NCBI GenBank assembly: GCA_045106555.1
Contig: JBGCET010000029.1
Location: forward strand, 62,001-126,000
Source of the DNA: JANQOZ01 sp045106555
GTDB taxonomy: Bacteria; Pseudomonadota; Gammaproteobacteria; Xanthomonadales; SZUA-38
Reading direction: 5' to 3'
Length of the DNA: 64,000 nucleotides
Under the pieces are notes generated by a model. It searched no databases. It was not told where the DNA came from and saw only the letters and a program-made list of their open reading frames with translations. How positions within the stretch are numbered: the stretch's first letter is position 1; each line of letters opens with the position of its first letter. Of the stretch, positions 51,903-60,368 are shown piece after piece. The translations under genes and the position numbers were made by a program.

Positions 51903-52616
51903 ATGGGAGCAGATGATCAGGGTTTGATCCTCATGATCGAGGACAATCACGATATCGCAGAGCTGGCGTCAGAATATTTGGAACGCCGCGGATATCGAAT
52001 GGACTTCGCTGCTGACGGCCTGACCGGGCTGCATCTGGCGGTGACCAACACCTACGACTGCATCGTGCTGGACCTCATGCTGCCGGGCATGGACGGTTTG
52101 GCGTTGTGTCGCCGACTGCGCCAGGACGGCAAGAGTGCGACCCCTGTAATCATGCTGACCGCCCGGGATACCCTGGACGACAAAGTCGAGGGGTTGGATG
52201 CGGGAGCTGACGATTACCTGGTCAAACCCTTCGAAATCCGCGAACTCAGCGCCAGAATTGGGGCATTGATTCGACGCTCCCGCCGTCAGGTCAGCCACGA
52301 AGTGCTGACTGTGGGCGACATGACTCTGGACACGTCCACCCTCCAACTGCGGCGGGGAGGTCAGGAACTGTCGGTATCCCCCATCGCACTAAAGCTGCTC
52401 ACCATCTTAATGCGCGAGTCGCCGAAAGTGGTTTCGCGGCGGGACATCGAGCACGAGGTGTGGGGCGACGTGTTGCCTGACAGCGATACACTTCGCAGCC
52501 ATCTGTACAACCTTCGCAAAGTTATCGACAAGCCGTTTGAACGACCCTTGCTTCACACCATTCATAGCGCAGGGTATCGATTGGCAGACCTGGCGGAAGA
52601 GGCTGCTGAGGCCTAA
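51903..52616 (+). CDS. OmpR-family response regulator
   Basis: The 237-aa protein has a receiver domain with phosphoacceptor Asp57 (VLDLMLPGMDG), acidic pair Glu13/Asp14 and the switch Lys in LVKPFEIREL, then a winged-helix DNA-binding domain (about 130-230, SPIALKLLTILMRESPKVVSR, DTLRSHLYNLRKVIDKPF, HTIHSAGYRL). GGAG lies eight bases before ATG. The kinase gene follows directly. The stimulus cannot be inferred; the downstream metB gene is under its own riboswitch. Confidence 0.93.
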   Translation: MGADDQGLILMIEDNHDIAELASEYLERRGYRMDFAADGLTGLHLAVTNTYDCIVLDLMLPGMDGLALCRRLRQDGKSATPVIMLTARDTLDDKVEGLDAGADDYLVKPFEIRELSARIGALIRRSRRQVSHEVLTVGDMTLDTSTLQLRRGGQELSVSPIALKLLTILMRESPKVVSRRDIEHEVWGDVLPDSDTLRSHLYNLRKVIDKPFERPLLHTIHSAGYRLADLAEEAAEA

Positions 52617-52617
52617 G

Positions 52618-54000
52618 GTGGCCGGCTCGGGCGTACAGCGTCGAGGAATTCGACGGCGCCTTTTTTTCAGTTTCGCGCTGCAGGCCGGAGCCATATCACT
52701 GGCCCTGCTGCTGGGCGTAGCAGGAACGTCCTGGGTGCTTCAGGGTTCACTGATGGAACGGGCTTTGTTTGACGAGGCTGACACGCTGACCCAGCGGCTG
52801 CGACTCGACCCTCACGCTCCGCCACCCCACACCACCAATCTTCGGGGATATGTCTCACGGTCCCCCAGCGACCCCCTCCCGCCCTATCTGGCTGCACTAG
52901 ACGAGGGGTTTCATAAGCTGGATCCAGTTGTTCCTGGTGCCATTGCGTTCGTGACTCGGCGTGATGTGGGGACCCTGTATCTGGTGTTTCAGCAGGAATA
53001 TGTGCTGTCACTGTCGCTGCTGTTTGGCATTGTGCCGTTGGGCATTGTGCTATTGACCATTTACCTCATCACCTGGTGCACCTATCGCATGTCTCACAGT
53101 GCGGTGTCGCCTCTGGTGCAGTTGGCGCGAAGAGTTGAGAACCTCAACCTCAATCGGCTCGACGATGCGGAATTTGATCCGGAGAAATTCGCCAACAGCC
53201 ATGACGAGGTGTACGTCCTTACCGGCGCGTTGCGTCAATTGGGTGGTCGGATTCAGAGGTTTGTGGAGCGAGAGCGAAATTTCACCCGGGATGCCAGCCA
53301 TGAGCTGCGGAGCCCGGTGACGGTGATTCAGATGGCCGCTGACATGCTGATGGAAGAAGGCGACCTTGCGCCGTATCAGGAGCGAACCGTACGTCGAATA
53401 CAGAACGTTGCCAAAGACATGCAGGCTTTGATCGAGGCACTTCTAATGTTGGCCAGGGAGAGTGGTGAAGGGTTGGCGATGAAAGAATTCAGCGTCAACG
53501 AAGTGGCTGCTGCTGAGCTGGACCGGTATCAATTCCTGATTCGCAACAAATCGGTGAGCCTATCGTGCAGTGACCGTGTGCAGCTGCATGTCATGGGTCC
53601 GCCCAGCGTGTTGGCGGTGATGATCGGCAACCTGATCAGAAACGCCTGTGCGTACACCAATGAGGGCGGCGTTAAAGTGATTGTCGGGCGCGGATTTGTC
53701 AGCGTGGACGACACCGGCGCTGGAATGACTGAAGAAGCCGTCAACAAAGTTTTTGAACCCTTCTATCGCGGTGGGCGCAGTGGCAAGGGTGGCCACGGAG
53801 TCGGCTTGACCATCGTCAAACGGCTCGCTGACCGGTTTGGATGGCCGGTGGAAATCCAGTCCGAGCTGGGTGTAGGTACCTGTGCCACCATCTATTTTCC
53901 TGAATTCATGGTTGACGATGAGACGGGTGAAGCGGCAAAGGTGAATGCCAATGAGTCCAGAGGTAGCGACGTTGACGCGACGAATTCAGTGTCCGCTTAA
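52618..54000 (+). CDS. sensor histidine kinase
   Basis: From GTG 52618, one base after the regulator stop and with GAGG six bases upstream, the product is 460 aa. It has two membrane helices (about 17-42 and 136-160) around a periplasmic sensor domain, a HAMP-like linker, the HisKA box ASHELRSPVTVI (His228), N box LIRNACAY, G1 DDTGAGM and G2 GGHGVGLTIVKRL. A short Asp/Glu/Asn tail ends it. The cognate regulator is the gene just before. An upstream in-frame ATG exists within the regulator gene but is unlikely. Confidence 0.92.
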   Translation: MAGSGVQRRGIRRRLFFSFALQAGAISLALLLGVAGTSWVLQGSLMERALFDEADTLTQRLRLDPHAPPPHTTNLRGYVSRSPSDPLPPYLAALDEGFHKLDPVVPGAIAFVTRRDVGTLYLVFQQEYVLSLSLLFGIVPLGIVLLTIYLITWCTYRMSHSAVSPLVQLARRVENLNLNRLDDAEFDPEKFANSHDEVYVLTGALRQLGGRIQRFVERERNFTRDASHELRSPVTVIQMAADMLMEEGDLAPYQERTVRRIQNVAKDMQALIEALLMLARESGEGLAMKEFSVNEVAAAELDRYQFLIRNKSVSLSCSDRVQLHVMGPPSVLAVMIGNLIRNACAYTNEGGVKVIVGRGFVSVDDTGAGMTEEAVNKVFEPFYRGGRSGKGGHGVGLTIVKRLADRFGWPVEIQSELGVGTCATIYFPEFMVDDETGEAAKVNANESRGSDVDATNSVSA

Positions 54001-54033
54001 TGTGACGCATCTTTCTATTTAGATAAAAAGATA

Positions 54034-54062
54034 TTGACATTGGTGACGCCAGCGGTTTTACT
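54034..54062 (+). promoter_or_regulatory. sigma-70 promoter of the riboswitch-metB unit
   Basis: Consensus TTGACA (54034-54039), 17-bp spacer, TTTACT (54057-54062). The predicted start near 54069 coincides with the 5' end of the SAM riboswitch, which supports both calls. Confidence 0.75.
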
Positions 54063-54069
54063 AACGCTG

Positions 54070-54172
54070 TACTCATTGAGACCGGCGGAGGGATAGGCCC
54101 TTTGAAGCCGGGGCAACCTGCGAACCTAACCCGTTCGACAAGGTGCCAATTCCTGCGGAGACAAGGCTTGAG
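54070..54172 (+). ncRNA. SAM-I (S-box) riboswitch
   Basis: The conserved core is visible in order: CTCATTGAG (P1 5' side), GGAGGGATAGGCCC, TTTGAAGCCGGGGCAACC, a P3 stem CGAAC/GTTCG flanked by ACCT/AGGT, GGTGCCAATTCCTGC, and a closing TTGAG. It binds S-adenosylmethionine and represses methionine-synthesis genes. The gene after it is a cystathionine gamma-synthase family gene, which fits. The 145 bp between the aptamer and ATG have no terminator T-run. CTCCG (54193-54197) could pair with CGGAG (54302-54306) near the ribosome site, so control may be translational; that part is inference. Confidence 0.88.
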
Positions 54173-54317
54173 CGATATCGCCAAGACCAGATCTCCGGGA
54201 AATGAGTGTCGGTAAACAGCCAGGCAACTGCCAACGAAGCTGAAGGATCCGACGCCCATCTTGCCGCCTAGTGGCCCAGGACCAATGAGTCGCCGACTTT
54301 ACGGAGAACATTGGAAA

Positions 54318-55622
54318 ATGAGCCACAACGTTATCGATTCAAACACCCAGTCTGATCTGCCCTCGAGCAGCTATCAAGAACCTTCCGACGTCACTGCGAG
54401 CACGGTGCAGAATATTCTCTCCGCACAGCCGCCACGGCTGAACGCGGCCACGATGGCCGTTCGGACCGGTATTGAGTCGGACGCCGAGCACGGCGCGGTG
54501 GTGCCGCCGCTGTACCTGTCCAGCAATTTTGCCTTCCGGGGCTTTGACGACAAGCGGCAATATGACTACACCCGTTCCGGCAACCCGACTCGGGATTTGT
54601 TGGGTGAAGCCATCAGTGACCTGGAAGGTGGCGCCGGCGCAGTCATTACCTCGTCAGGCATGTCGGCAGTTTATTTGGTCACCCATTTGTTGGCCGCTGA
54701 CGATTTGGTGCTGGCGCCTCACGACTGTTACGGCGGGTGTTATCGGCTGCTGGAAAATTTGCAAAAACAAAAGAAGCTGCAGCTGAAGTTCATCGACTTT
54801 TCCGATACTGATGCGGCCGTGCAGCAGATTCTCGATCAAAAACCCCGTTTGGTGTGGCTGGAAACGCCCAGCAACCCACTGCTAAGGGTTAGCGATGTCC
54901 GCCGCCTGAGTGAGGCGGCCCGTCAGGTCGGAGCGCTGGTGGTTGCAGACAACACGTTTCTATCACCCGCTCTCCAACAGCCCATTTCACTGGGTGCGGA
55001 TATTGTTGTTCATTCGACCACCAAGTATCTCAACGGTCACAGCGATGTGGTGGGCGGAGCGGTGGTGGCGAAAACGCCTGAGTTGCTGGAGCAACTGACC
55101 TGGTGGGCTAACTGTATCGGGGTGACGGGTTCGCCATTTGACAGTTTCCTGACCTTAAGGGGTATCCGAACACTTAAGGTACGTATTGCCCAGCACGAAG
55201 CCAATGCCCGGCGACTGGTCGACATTCTGTGCACCCACGGTGCAGTGTCAAAGGTCTACTATCCTGGACTGAACAGTCACTGTGGTCACGCCATTGCGCG
55301 CAAACAGCAATCAGGGTTTGGCGGCATGATCAGTTTCGAGCTAAAAGGAGACACGGCCGAGGTCACTACGTTCTTAAGCGAACTGAAACTGTTTTCTCTG
55401 GCCGAGTCTCTGGGCGGCGTTGAATCTCTGGTGGCCCACCCTGCGACGATGACCCATGCTGCCATGAGTGAGGAAGCCCGTCAGGAGGCAGGAATTGCGC
55501 AAACGCTGGTTCGACTGTCCGTTGGAATAGAACACGACGACGATTTGGCAGCAGATCTCACCCATGCTCTGGACAGCGCATCTGAGGTATCTTCTCGTCG
55601 AGTACAGAAGATCACCGCTTGA
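54318..55622 (+). CDS. metB: cystathionine gamma-synthase (or O-succinylhomoserine sulfhydrylase)
   Basis: A PLP Cys/Met-metabolism enzyme joining an activated homoserine to cysteine (or sulfide). From ATG 54318 it is 434 aa with TRSGNPTRDLLGEAI, SSGMSAVYLVTHLL, the PLP lysine Lys236 in VHSTTKYLNGHSDVVGG, and FSLAESLGGVESLVAHPATMTHA. It has about 45 extra N-terminal residues compared with E. coli MetB. MetB and MetZ cannot be separated safely by eye. A SAM-I riboswitch upstream makes it a methionine-pathway gene. Confidence 0.88.
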   Translation: MSHNVIDSNTQSDLPSSSYQEPSDVTASTVQNILSAQPPRLNAATMAVRTGIESDAEHGAVVPPLYLSSNFAFRGFDDKRQYDYTRSGNPTRDLLGEAISDLEGGAGAVITSSGMSAVYLVTHLLAADDLVLAPHDCYGGCYRLLENLQKQKKLQLKFIDFSDTDAAVQQILDQKPRLVWLETPSNPLLRVSDVRRLSEAARQVGALVVADNTFLSPALQQPISLGADIVVHSTTKYLNGHSDVVGGAVVAKTPELLEQLTWWANCIGVTGSPFDSFLTLRGIRTLKVRIAQHEANARRLVDILCTHGAVSKVYYPGLNSHCGHAIARKQQSGFGGMISFELKGDTAEVTTFLSELKLFSLAESLGGVESLVAHPATMTHAAMSEEARQEAGIAQTLVRLSVGIEHDDDLAADLTHALDSASEVSSRRVQKITA

Positions 55623-55633
55623 TAAGTCTGCAG

Positions 55634-55665
55634 CCTGAGCACCGGACGGTTGTCCAGTGCTCAGG
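55634..55665. terminator. hairpin between metB and the DUF1501 gene
   Basis: CCTGAGCAC (55634-55642) pairs with GTGCTCAGG (55657-55665); inside, GGAC (55644-55647) pairs with GTCC (55652-55655). The two flanking genes converge on it. It has no T run on either strand, so it is either a weak bidirectional terminator or a 3' end-stabilising hairpin. Confidence 0.45.
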
Positions 55666-55677
55666 TTGGCTGTCAGC

Positions 55678-56964
55678 TCAAACGATATTGATTGGGCTGT
55701 AGTTGTAACCAGGAAATACGTCGCCAACCACTCCGGCATCATTGCCCAGCACCACATTCATCGCAGTGCCATGCACTTGGCGAAAATCGGTTGTTGGGAT
55801 CACAGCATCGCCCTGACGGTCCTGCACCGCAATGCCTGGAAATGTGCCATAAACGCCGCCAGCGACGCGGCCGCCAATGACGGTCATGGGGTTTCCGTAA
55901 CCGTGGTCGGTACCACGATTGCCGTTTTGGGTAACCTGACGCCCAAATTCGCTTTGGATAACCACACACAGATCGTCGGCATTTTTTGCGGCGTCTGCGG
56001 CAATATCGGAGTAAAACGCGGTTACCGCTTCGCTTAGCTCTCGAACGTTGCGTCCGTAGGAGTTGTTGGGATTGGTAGGCTGTTGAGTGTTATGGGTGTC
56101 CCAGCCTCCTTTGTCCAGCGATGCAACGGCAATACCCAAGTCCAGTTTCCAGAGTTGAGCGATGAATGCCAGATCTCTGCCGATGCCGGTGTTGGGATAG
56201 GTGACGCCGCCGGCGGGTATATAGTCGCCGATAGCAAAAGAGTTGATCAGCTCAACCGCATCAAGCGCTGATTGCGCCGCCAGGTCCAATGAACCAGTGC
56301 CACCGCCATACATCTGCGCCAAGCCGGCCAGATGAGTATCGGCGTACCGCCCGGTATTGGGACTGAAACCTCCGGCGGAATCCAGCGTGGCAACGTCAGA
56401 ATAGCCGGCCAGGCTTGCTGGTGTGTTGGAGCTGGAAGCAAGCCCGGTAAAGACCGCATCGCTGCTGTGAGGGATTGCGTTGAGATATCTCGCCAGAAAC
56501 CCGCCGTTGGCCGACGATTGACTTCCTGGCGTACCCAGTTCGATTTCTTCCTGAGCGTCAAAATGACTGCGAGTCAGGGCGTCCAGCGGGTGGCCACAGG
56601 CATGAATAAAGGCCGTGTTATTGCGGATGCTGTGAAGATCGGTGCACAGGGGGTTGAGACCAAAGCCGGCGCCGCCTGGCATATCCGCCAAACTTAACGT
56701 GGTACCCGGGTCAATAAAAATGTCGTCCCGGCTGTCTCCATAGTGAGTCAGGTTGGCACCGCTGGTGGGCACCATGTAGCTGAGCCCGTCCATACCCCCG
56801 CGCAGAAATAGGTACACCAGCAGTTTGGTGGGTGTACTACCCGCGTTGCCTGCGACAACGCGTTGAGTAAACCCCAGGCCCAACGCGCCAGCAGCGCCAA
56901 GTGTGCTAGCACCGGCACCCAGTCCCGTGAGAAGTCGACGACGCTCTTTGTTAATGTTATTCAT
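55678..56964 (-). CDS. DUF1501 domain protein, Tat-exported
   Basis: The 428-aa product starts with a Tat-type signal (NKERRRLLTGLGAGASTLG) and has the sulfatase-like DUF1501 core (VYLFLRGGMDGLSYMVP near residue 50, FIHACGHPLDALTRSHFDAQ, GGWDTHN, QSEFGRQVTQNGNRGTDHGYG). DUF1501 is related to alkaline phosphatase/sulfatase folds, and its substrate is unknown. It starts 12 bp after the DUF1800 stop, the usual pairing. Probably periplasmic. The last gene of a two-gene operon. Confidence 0.88.
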   Translation of the reverse strand: MNNINKERRRLLTGLGAGASTLGAAGALGLGFTQRVVAGNAGSTPTKLLVYLFLRGGMDGLSYMVPTSGANLTHYGDSRDDIFIDPGTTLSLADMPGGAGFGLNPLCTDLHSIRNNTAFIHACGHPLDALTRSHFDAQEEIELGTPGSQSSANGGFLARYLNAIPHSSDAVFTGLASSSNTPASLAGYSDVATLDSAGGFSPNTGRYADTHLAGLAQMYGGGTGSLDLAAQSALDAVELINSFAIGDYIPAGGVTYPNTGIGRDLAFIAQLWKLDLGIAVASLDKGGWDTHNTQQPTNPNNSYGRNVRELSEAVTAFYSDIAADAAKNADDLCVVIQSEFGRQVTQNGNRGTDHGYGNPMTVIGGRVAGGVYGTFPGIAVQDRQGDAVIPTTDFRQVHGTAMNVVLGNDAGVVGDVFPGYNYSPINIV

Positions 56965-56976
56965 CTCTATGTCTCC

Positions 56977-58959
56977 TTAGCGCTGCAGGAACTGTGGCGA
57001 CCACAGCACCAGTTTGACGAGCCCCGTGAGCCTGGATCGCCAACGCTGGTTGCCTGAGTCACGCACCAGATCTTCGCGTGGGATAGGAGTATCTGCCCCC
57101 CAGGTTTCGGCGTCGGCCGTGTCGCCCGGGTAGTCTTGGGTCATGAACTGCAGTGCCGCACGTCCAATATCAGTGGGTGCGTTGGTGTACGCGCTTTGTC
57201 CACTCCACCCACCGGAGGGCGAAAAGCCCAAGGCCCAGTTGCACCAGAATTCCACCAGCTGTCGGGGAGTTGGGTTGCCCTTGAGACTGTTCAGGGTCAG
57301 GTCAATCGATCGCATCACCCGGGTTTGTTCGTCATTAACGTTTCGGTCGAGCAGATAGTCGATGGTCCGCCAGGACTGTACCAGGGTTGTGGAGCCTTCC
57401 CAGTGAGCGCGATCGTCCGGATATCCATCCGGTGTACGCCAATCAAACAGTTTTTGTCCGGCGCCGTCGAATAATCGATTGAAATTATTACTGGTGTTGT
57501 CATCCAGTCGCCAGGTGTGGTCACAGCCGGCGGCGCGCATGGCGGAGACAATGTATTCAAAAGGGCGACGCACTTTGGAACCCCAGTTGGCCGGTGATTT
57601 GAATTCACTGGAAAGCAGGATGGTTCTCAGGGTTCGGGCAATTTGATCCGGACTTTTTCGATGCGCATAAAACGTGGCAGCGGCAGCATCGATCACGGAT
57701 TGGGGTGGTGTGTCAGAAATCAGGCGCTGACACAGCTTACGGGCCACATGGCGGGCTGTTCCCGGGTGATAAGCGGCCAGTTTGACCACCAGTCGGCCCT
57801 CGGTCTCTGCATCAAGTCCAGAGGGTATTGCAGCGACTCCGAGCATGAGCACCGCTTTTGTGGTGTCTTTGTTGTGTTCGTCTTCCTGAGCGAAAAACAA
57901 GCCACTGCCGCAGCTGGTATCGGTGTTTTGGTCACCGTAACGCCAGCCGGTCATGGACTGGGCGGCGGTCAACACGTCATCGTCGGTATACACCGCTGCG
58001 ATCGGCAGATTTGGATCGGCGAGGAACCCAAGCGACAGGTCATTAAGTTCAGCATCGTTCAGTGTCGTGTAGGGGTTTTCACTCAAGGCCTCTACGAAGC
58101 GAGGGTTCTCGTTCCCCACATAATTTTCGCTACCCAAACAGTGCAGTTCAAACAATTCCCTACAGTAGTTTTCGTTGATTGCACCGTCTCGACCGTTCAC
58201 GTAGTTGTCCAGGTAGCGCAGCATGGCCGCGTGCTGACTAGATGCATAAATCAGCTCGTAGAAGTTGCCAAACACGTTAGCCCGCATGACATCCCGGTCC
58301 CAACCGACCCAGGATACCGAAACGTCAGGATTGATTCGGGAATACACGTTCAGATGGTTGTGCCAGAAATCCACCATCAATTCGCGAAGTTGCCAGCGGC
58401 TATAACAGGCGGCGTTCAGGCTGAATTTTTCGACCTCGTTCAGGGGGCGACGGTATTCGCTGAAACTTCCGCACTCATATTGGGAAAACAGTGCCGTCTG
58501 AGACTGATCCAATTGGGTAAAGCTGGCCGCATGTTCAGCCATGCGGGCATCCAGTTCCGGATCCTCGTCGGTGGGTGACAGTTGTTCGTCCACATACGCG
58601 GTCAGGCGTTCATCGTCCGTGTCACCCAGCGACTGGAAATAGGCCAGATCTCCGGTTGCTGCGAAATCTGTAGTGAGGGACTCAAACCCGCTGGCAAGAA
58701 TGACATCCGGGTTTCCACCAGCAGAACCCGTAATGCCGCGATTGATGCCAAAGCCCATTTTGCTAAGCACCCGCACCGCAAATGGCGGTGTTAGGGTTGA
58801 ATCCGATCCGACTTTCTGTGCGTTTCTACGCAGGCCAACCTGAGAATTTGGCAGTGGCGTCTTGGCAAGTGCTTGGGTGGTGGCCAGCCCGCTGAGCGAT
58901 CCTGCTCCGGTGGCCATAAGAAATTTTCGACGTCCTGTCTTCGGTGTAGTAACAGACAT
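56977..58959 (-). CDS. DUF1800 domain protein, Tat-exported
   Basis: From ATG 58959 the product is 660 aa with a clear twin-arginine signal (TGRRKFLMATGAG, Arg10-Arg11). DUF1800 hallmarks follow: VLSKMGFGINRGI, MVDFWHNHLNVYSRIN, REFFELHCLG-like (CRELFELHCLGSENY), and RPFEYIVSAMRAAG. An upstream TTG at 58986 is in frame but outside the signal. DUF1800/DUF1501 pairs occur in many environmental bacteria; suggestions of cell-surface or oxidative roles are unproven. Operon with DUF1501. Confidence 0.88.
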   Translation of the reverse strand: MSVTTPKTGRRKFLMATGAGSLSGLATTQALAKTPLPNSQVGLRRNAQKVGSDSTLTPPFAVRVLSKMGFGINRGITGSAGGNPDVILASGFESLTTDFAATGDLAYFQSLGDTDDERLTAYVDEQLSPTDEDPELDARMAEHAASFTQLDQSQTALFSQYECGSFSEYRRPLNEVEKFSLNAACYSRWQLRELMVDFWHNHLNVYSRINPDVSVSWVGWDRDVMRANVFGNFYELIYASSQHAAMLRYLDNYVNGRDGAINENYCRELFELHCLGSENYVGNENPRFVEALSENPYTTLNDAELNDLSLGFLADPNLPIAAVYTDDDVLTAAQSMTGWRYGDQNTDTSCGSGLFFAQEDEHNKDTTKAVLMLGVAAIPSGLDAETEGRLVVKLAAYHPGTARHVARKLCQRLISDTPPQSVIDAAAATFYAHRKSPDQIARTLRTILLSSEFKSPANWGSKVRRPFEYIVSAMRAAGCDHTWRLDDNTSNNFNRLFDGAGQKLFDWRTPDGYPDDRAHWEGSTTLVQSWRTIDYLLDRNVNDEQTRVMRSIDLTLNSLKGNPTPRQLVEFWCNWALGFSPSGGWSGQSAYTNAPTDIGRAALQFMTQDYPGDTADAETWGADTPIPREDLVRDSGNQRWRSRLTGLVKLVLWSPQFLQR

Positions 58960-59072
58960 AAAAGAATCCCGAAACCCGAATGACAATGCAGAACTTTACT
59001 GGTTGGTCGAAGCTAAAGTGTGACCTCCGTCTAAGAATTGAACGACTGTTGTTCTGCGGCAGTCGGATTGAG

Positions 59073-60368
59073 TTACCGTTCTGCGGTTTTCAACCGGGAG
59101 GAAATTTCCTGTTTGGCATCTGCCAGGATGGAACTGCGGTCGAGGCTGTTGACAATGTCCCGCACCGTTTGTTTTGGGCCGTCGCTGCCCCAGGATTTGC
59201 CGTTGATCAGATAGGCTTCAGCAGCGCGACCCACCAGGTAGGTAGCATAGTAAGCCAGGGTTCCCTGGGCTACGCCGGTAATGGCTACCGACAGGCCAAC
59301 GCTGACCGTCTTGAGGGCCGATGACACCAGGTGCACGCCCCAAACTGCCCCCATTAGCGCAGCTAGTTGTGCGACGATGGTTGCCAGCAGTCGGCCACTC
59401 TCCCGTCGTCCCATGGGTAGGCCGTAAATTTTGCTGAGGTTTATGACCAGCGCGACATCCAGCGCAGCGGCAGCCAGCAGGTCGGCCACGGGGACCGGAT
59501 TGAGCGCAACGGCGACGCCCTTCGTCAAGCTGTAAGTGCGCAGAACCTTTTCCGCCATCTTACGGCGGGTTTTCACCAGCCGCGCCGCCACCTGGTCAGT
59601 CAATCGGCCTGCAAATAGCGCCGCGTTGAGGGCAGCCAGGGTTTTTCCTTCTGCTTCAAGTACCGACCAGATTCGGTCCTTCAGCGGATCAACCCACGGG
59701 GACAGCTGGCGCACAGATTCGCTTTCAATGCCGTCAGCATCGATGCTGATCAAGATTTGAGGTTGTGGATTGGCCGCTACAGCAACAATGTTCTCTGGTC
59801 GAACCATACCGGCGCAACGCCGGGTTAATGAATCAAGTAGTTGCGTAAGTTCAGGCTCGGTATAGCGGTCGGATTTGTTGAGCGCAGCGATCACCGGTCG
59901 GTGGGCGTCAGTGACGATCTGCATCGCACTCAGTTCCGGCTGGGAAATATCTCCATCAAGCACAAAAATTACCAAGTCGGACCGCTGGGCAACCTCAAAA
60001 GCGAGCTTTTCCCTTTGTTCGCCGTCCAGTTCGTTGATCCCCGGGGTATCGATCAAATGCACCCCGCCGCTTTGGGCATCTTCCCATCGGGCCGTTTGGG
60101 CCTGGCGGGTTTCTCCATGCAAAGGGCTAACCGAGAATATCGTCTGCCCCACCAACGCGTTGAGCAGTGACGACTTGCCCGCACTGACCTTGCCGAAAAC
60201 GGCAAGATGTACCTCGCCCTTATCCAGCTTTTCAGTCATGGCTTCCAGTTGTTGATAGTCGGCCTCAAGTTCGAGTCGAATATCTGCGGGAATCGCGCTG
60301 TCATTGAGCAGTTCACGCAAATTTCTGGCGGCGCTCAGTAGATGTTCGTGGCTGGAGTCAGCGCTCAT
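59073..60368 (-). CDS. GTPase with C-terminal DUF697 membrane domain
   Basis: A 431-aa dynamin-like or Era-like GTPase: G1 GKVSAGKSS (59-67), G3 DTPG (107-110), G4 NKSD near 166. The C-terminal third is a DUF697 region with hydrophobic helices (PVADLLAAAALDVALVINLSK, AALMGAVWGVHLVSSAL). An N-terminal helix precedes the G domain. It starts 11 bp inside the end of the upstream paralogue, so the two are translated together. Families such as YcjF/YkfA are relatives. Probably acts at the inner membrane; the process is unknown. Confidence 0.85.
   Translation of the reverse strand: MSADSSHEHLLSAARNLRELLNDSAIPADIRLELEADYQQLEAMTEKLDKGEVHLAVFGKVSAGKSSLLNALVGQTIFSVSPLHGETRQAQTARWEDAQSGGVHLIDTPGINELDGEQREKLAFEVAQRSDLVIFVLDGDISQPELSAMQIVTDAHRPVIAALNKSDRYTEPELTQLLDSLTRRCAGMVRPENIVAVAANPQPQILISIDADGIESESVRQLSPWVDPLKDRIWSVLEAEGKTLAALNAALFAGRLTDQVAARLVKTRRKMAEKVLRTYSLTKGVAVALNPVPVADLLAAAALDVALVINLSKIYGLPMGRRESGRLLATIVAQLAALMGAVWGVHLVSSALKTVSVGLSVAITGVAQGTLAYYATYLVGRAAEAYLINGKSWGSDGPKQTVRDIVNSLDRSSILADAKQEISSRLKTAER

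Noticed and set aside
57643..58578. A 311-codon open frame on the plus strand
   Set aside because: It is wholly antisense to the DUF1800 gene, which has Tat signal and family motifs; the frame is open only because of codon bias.
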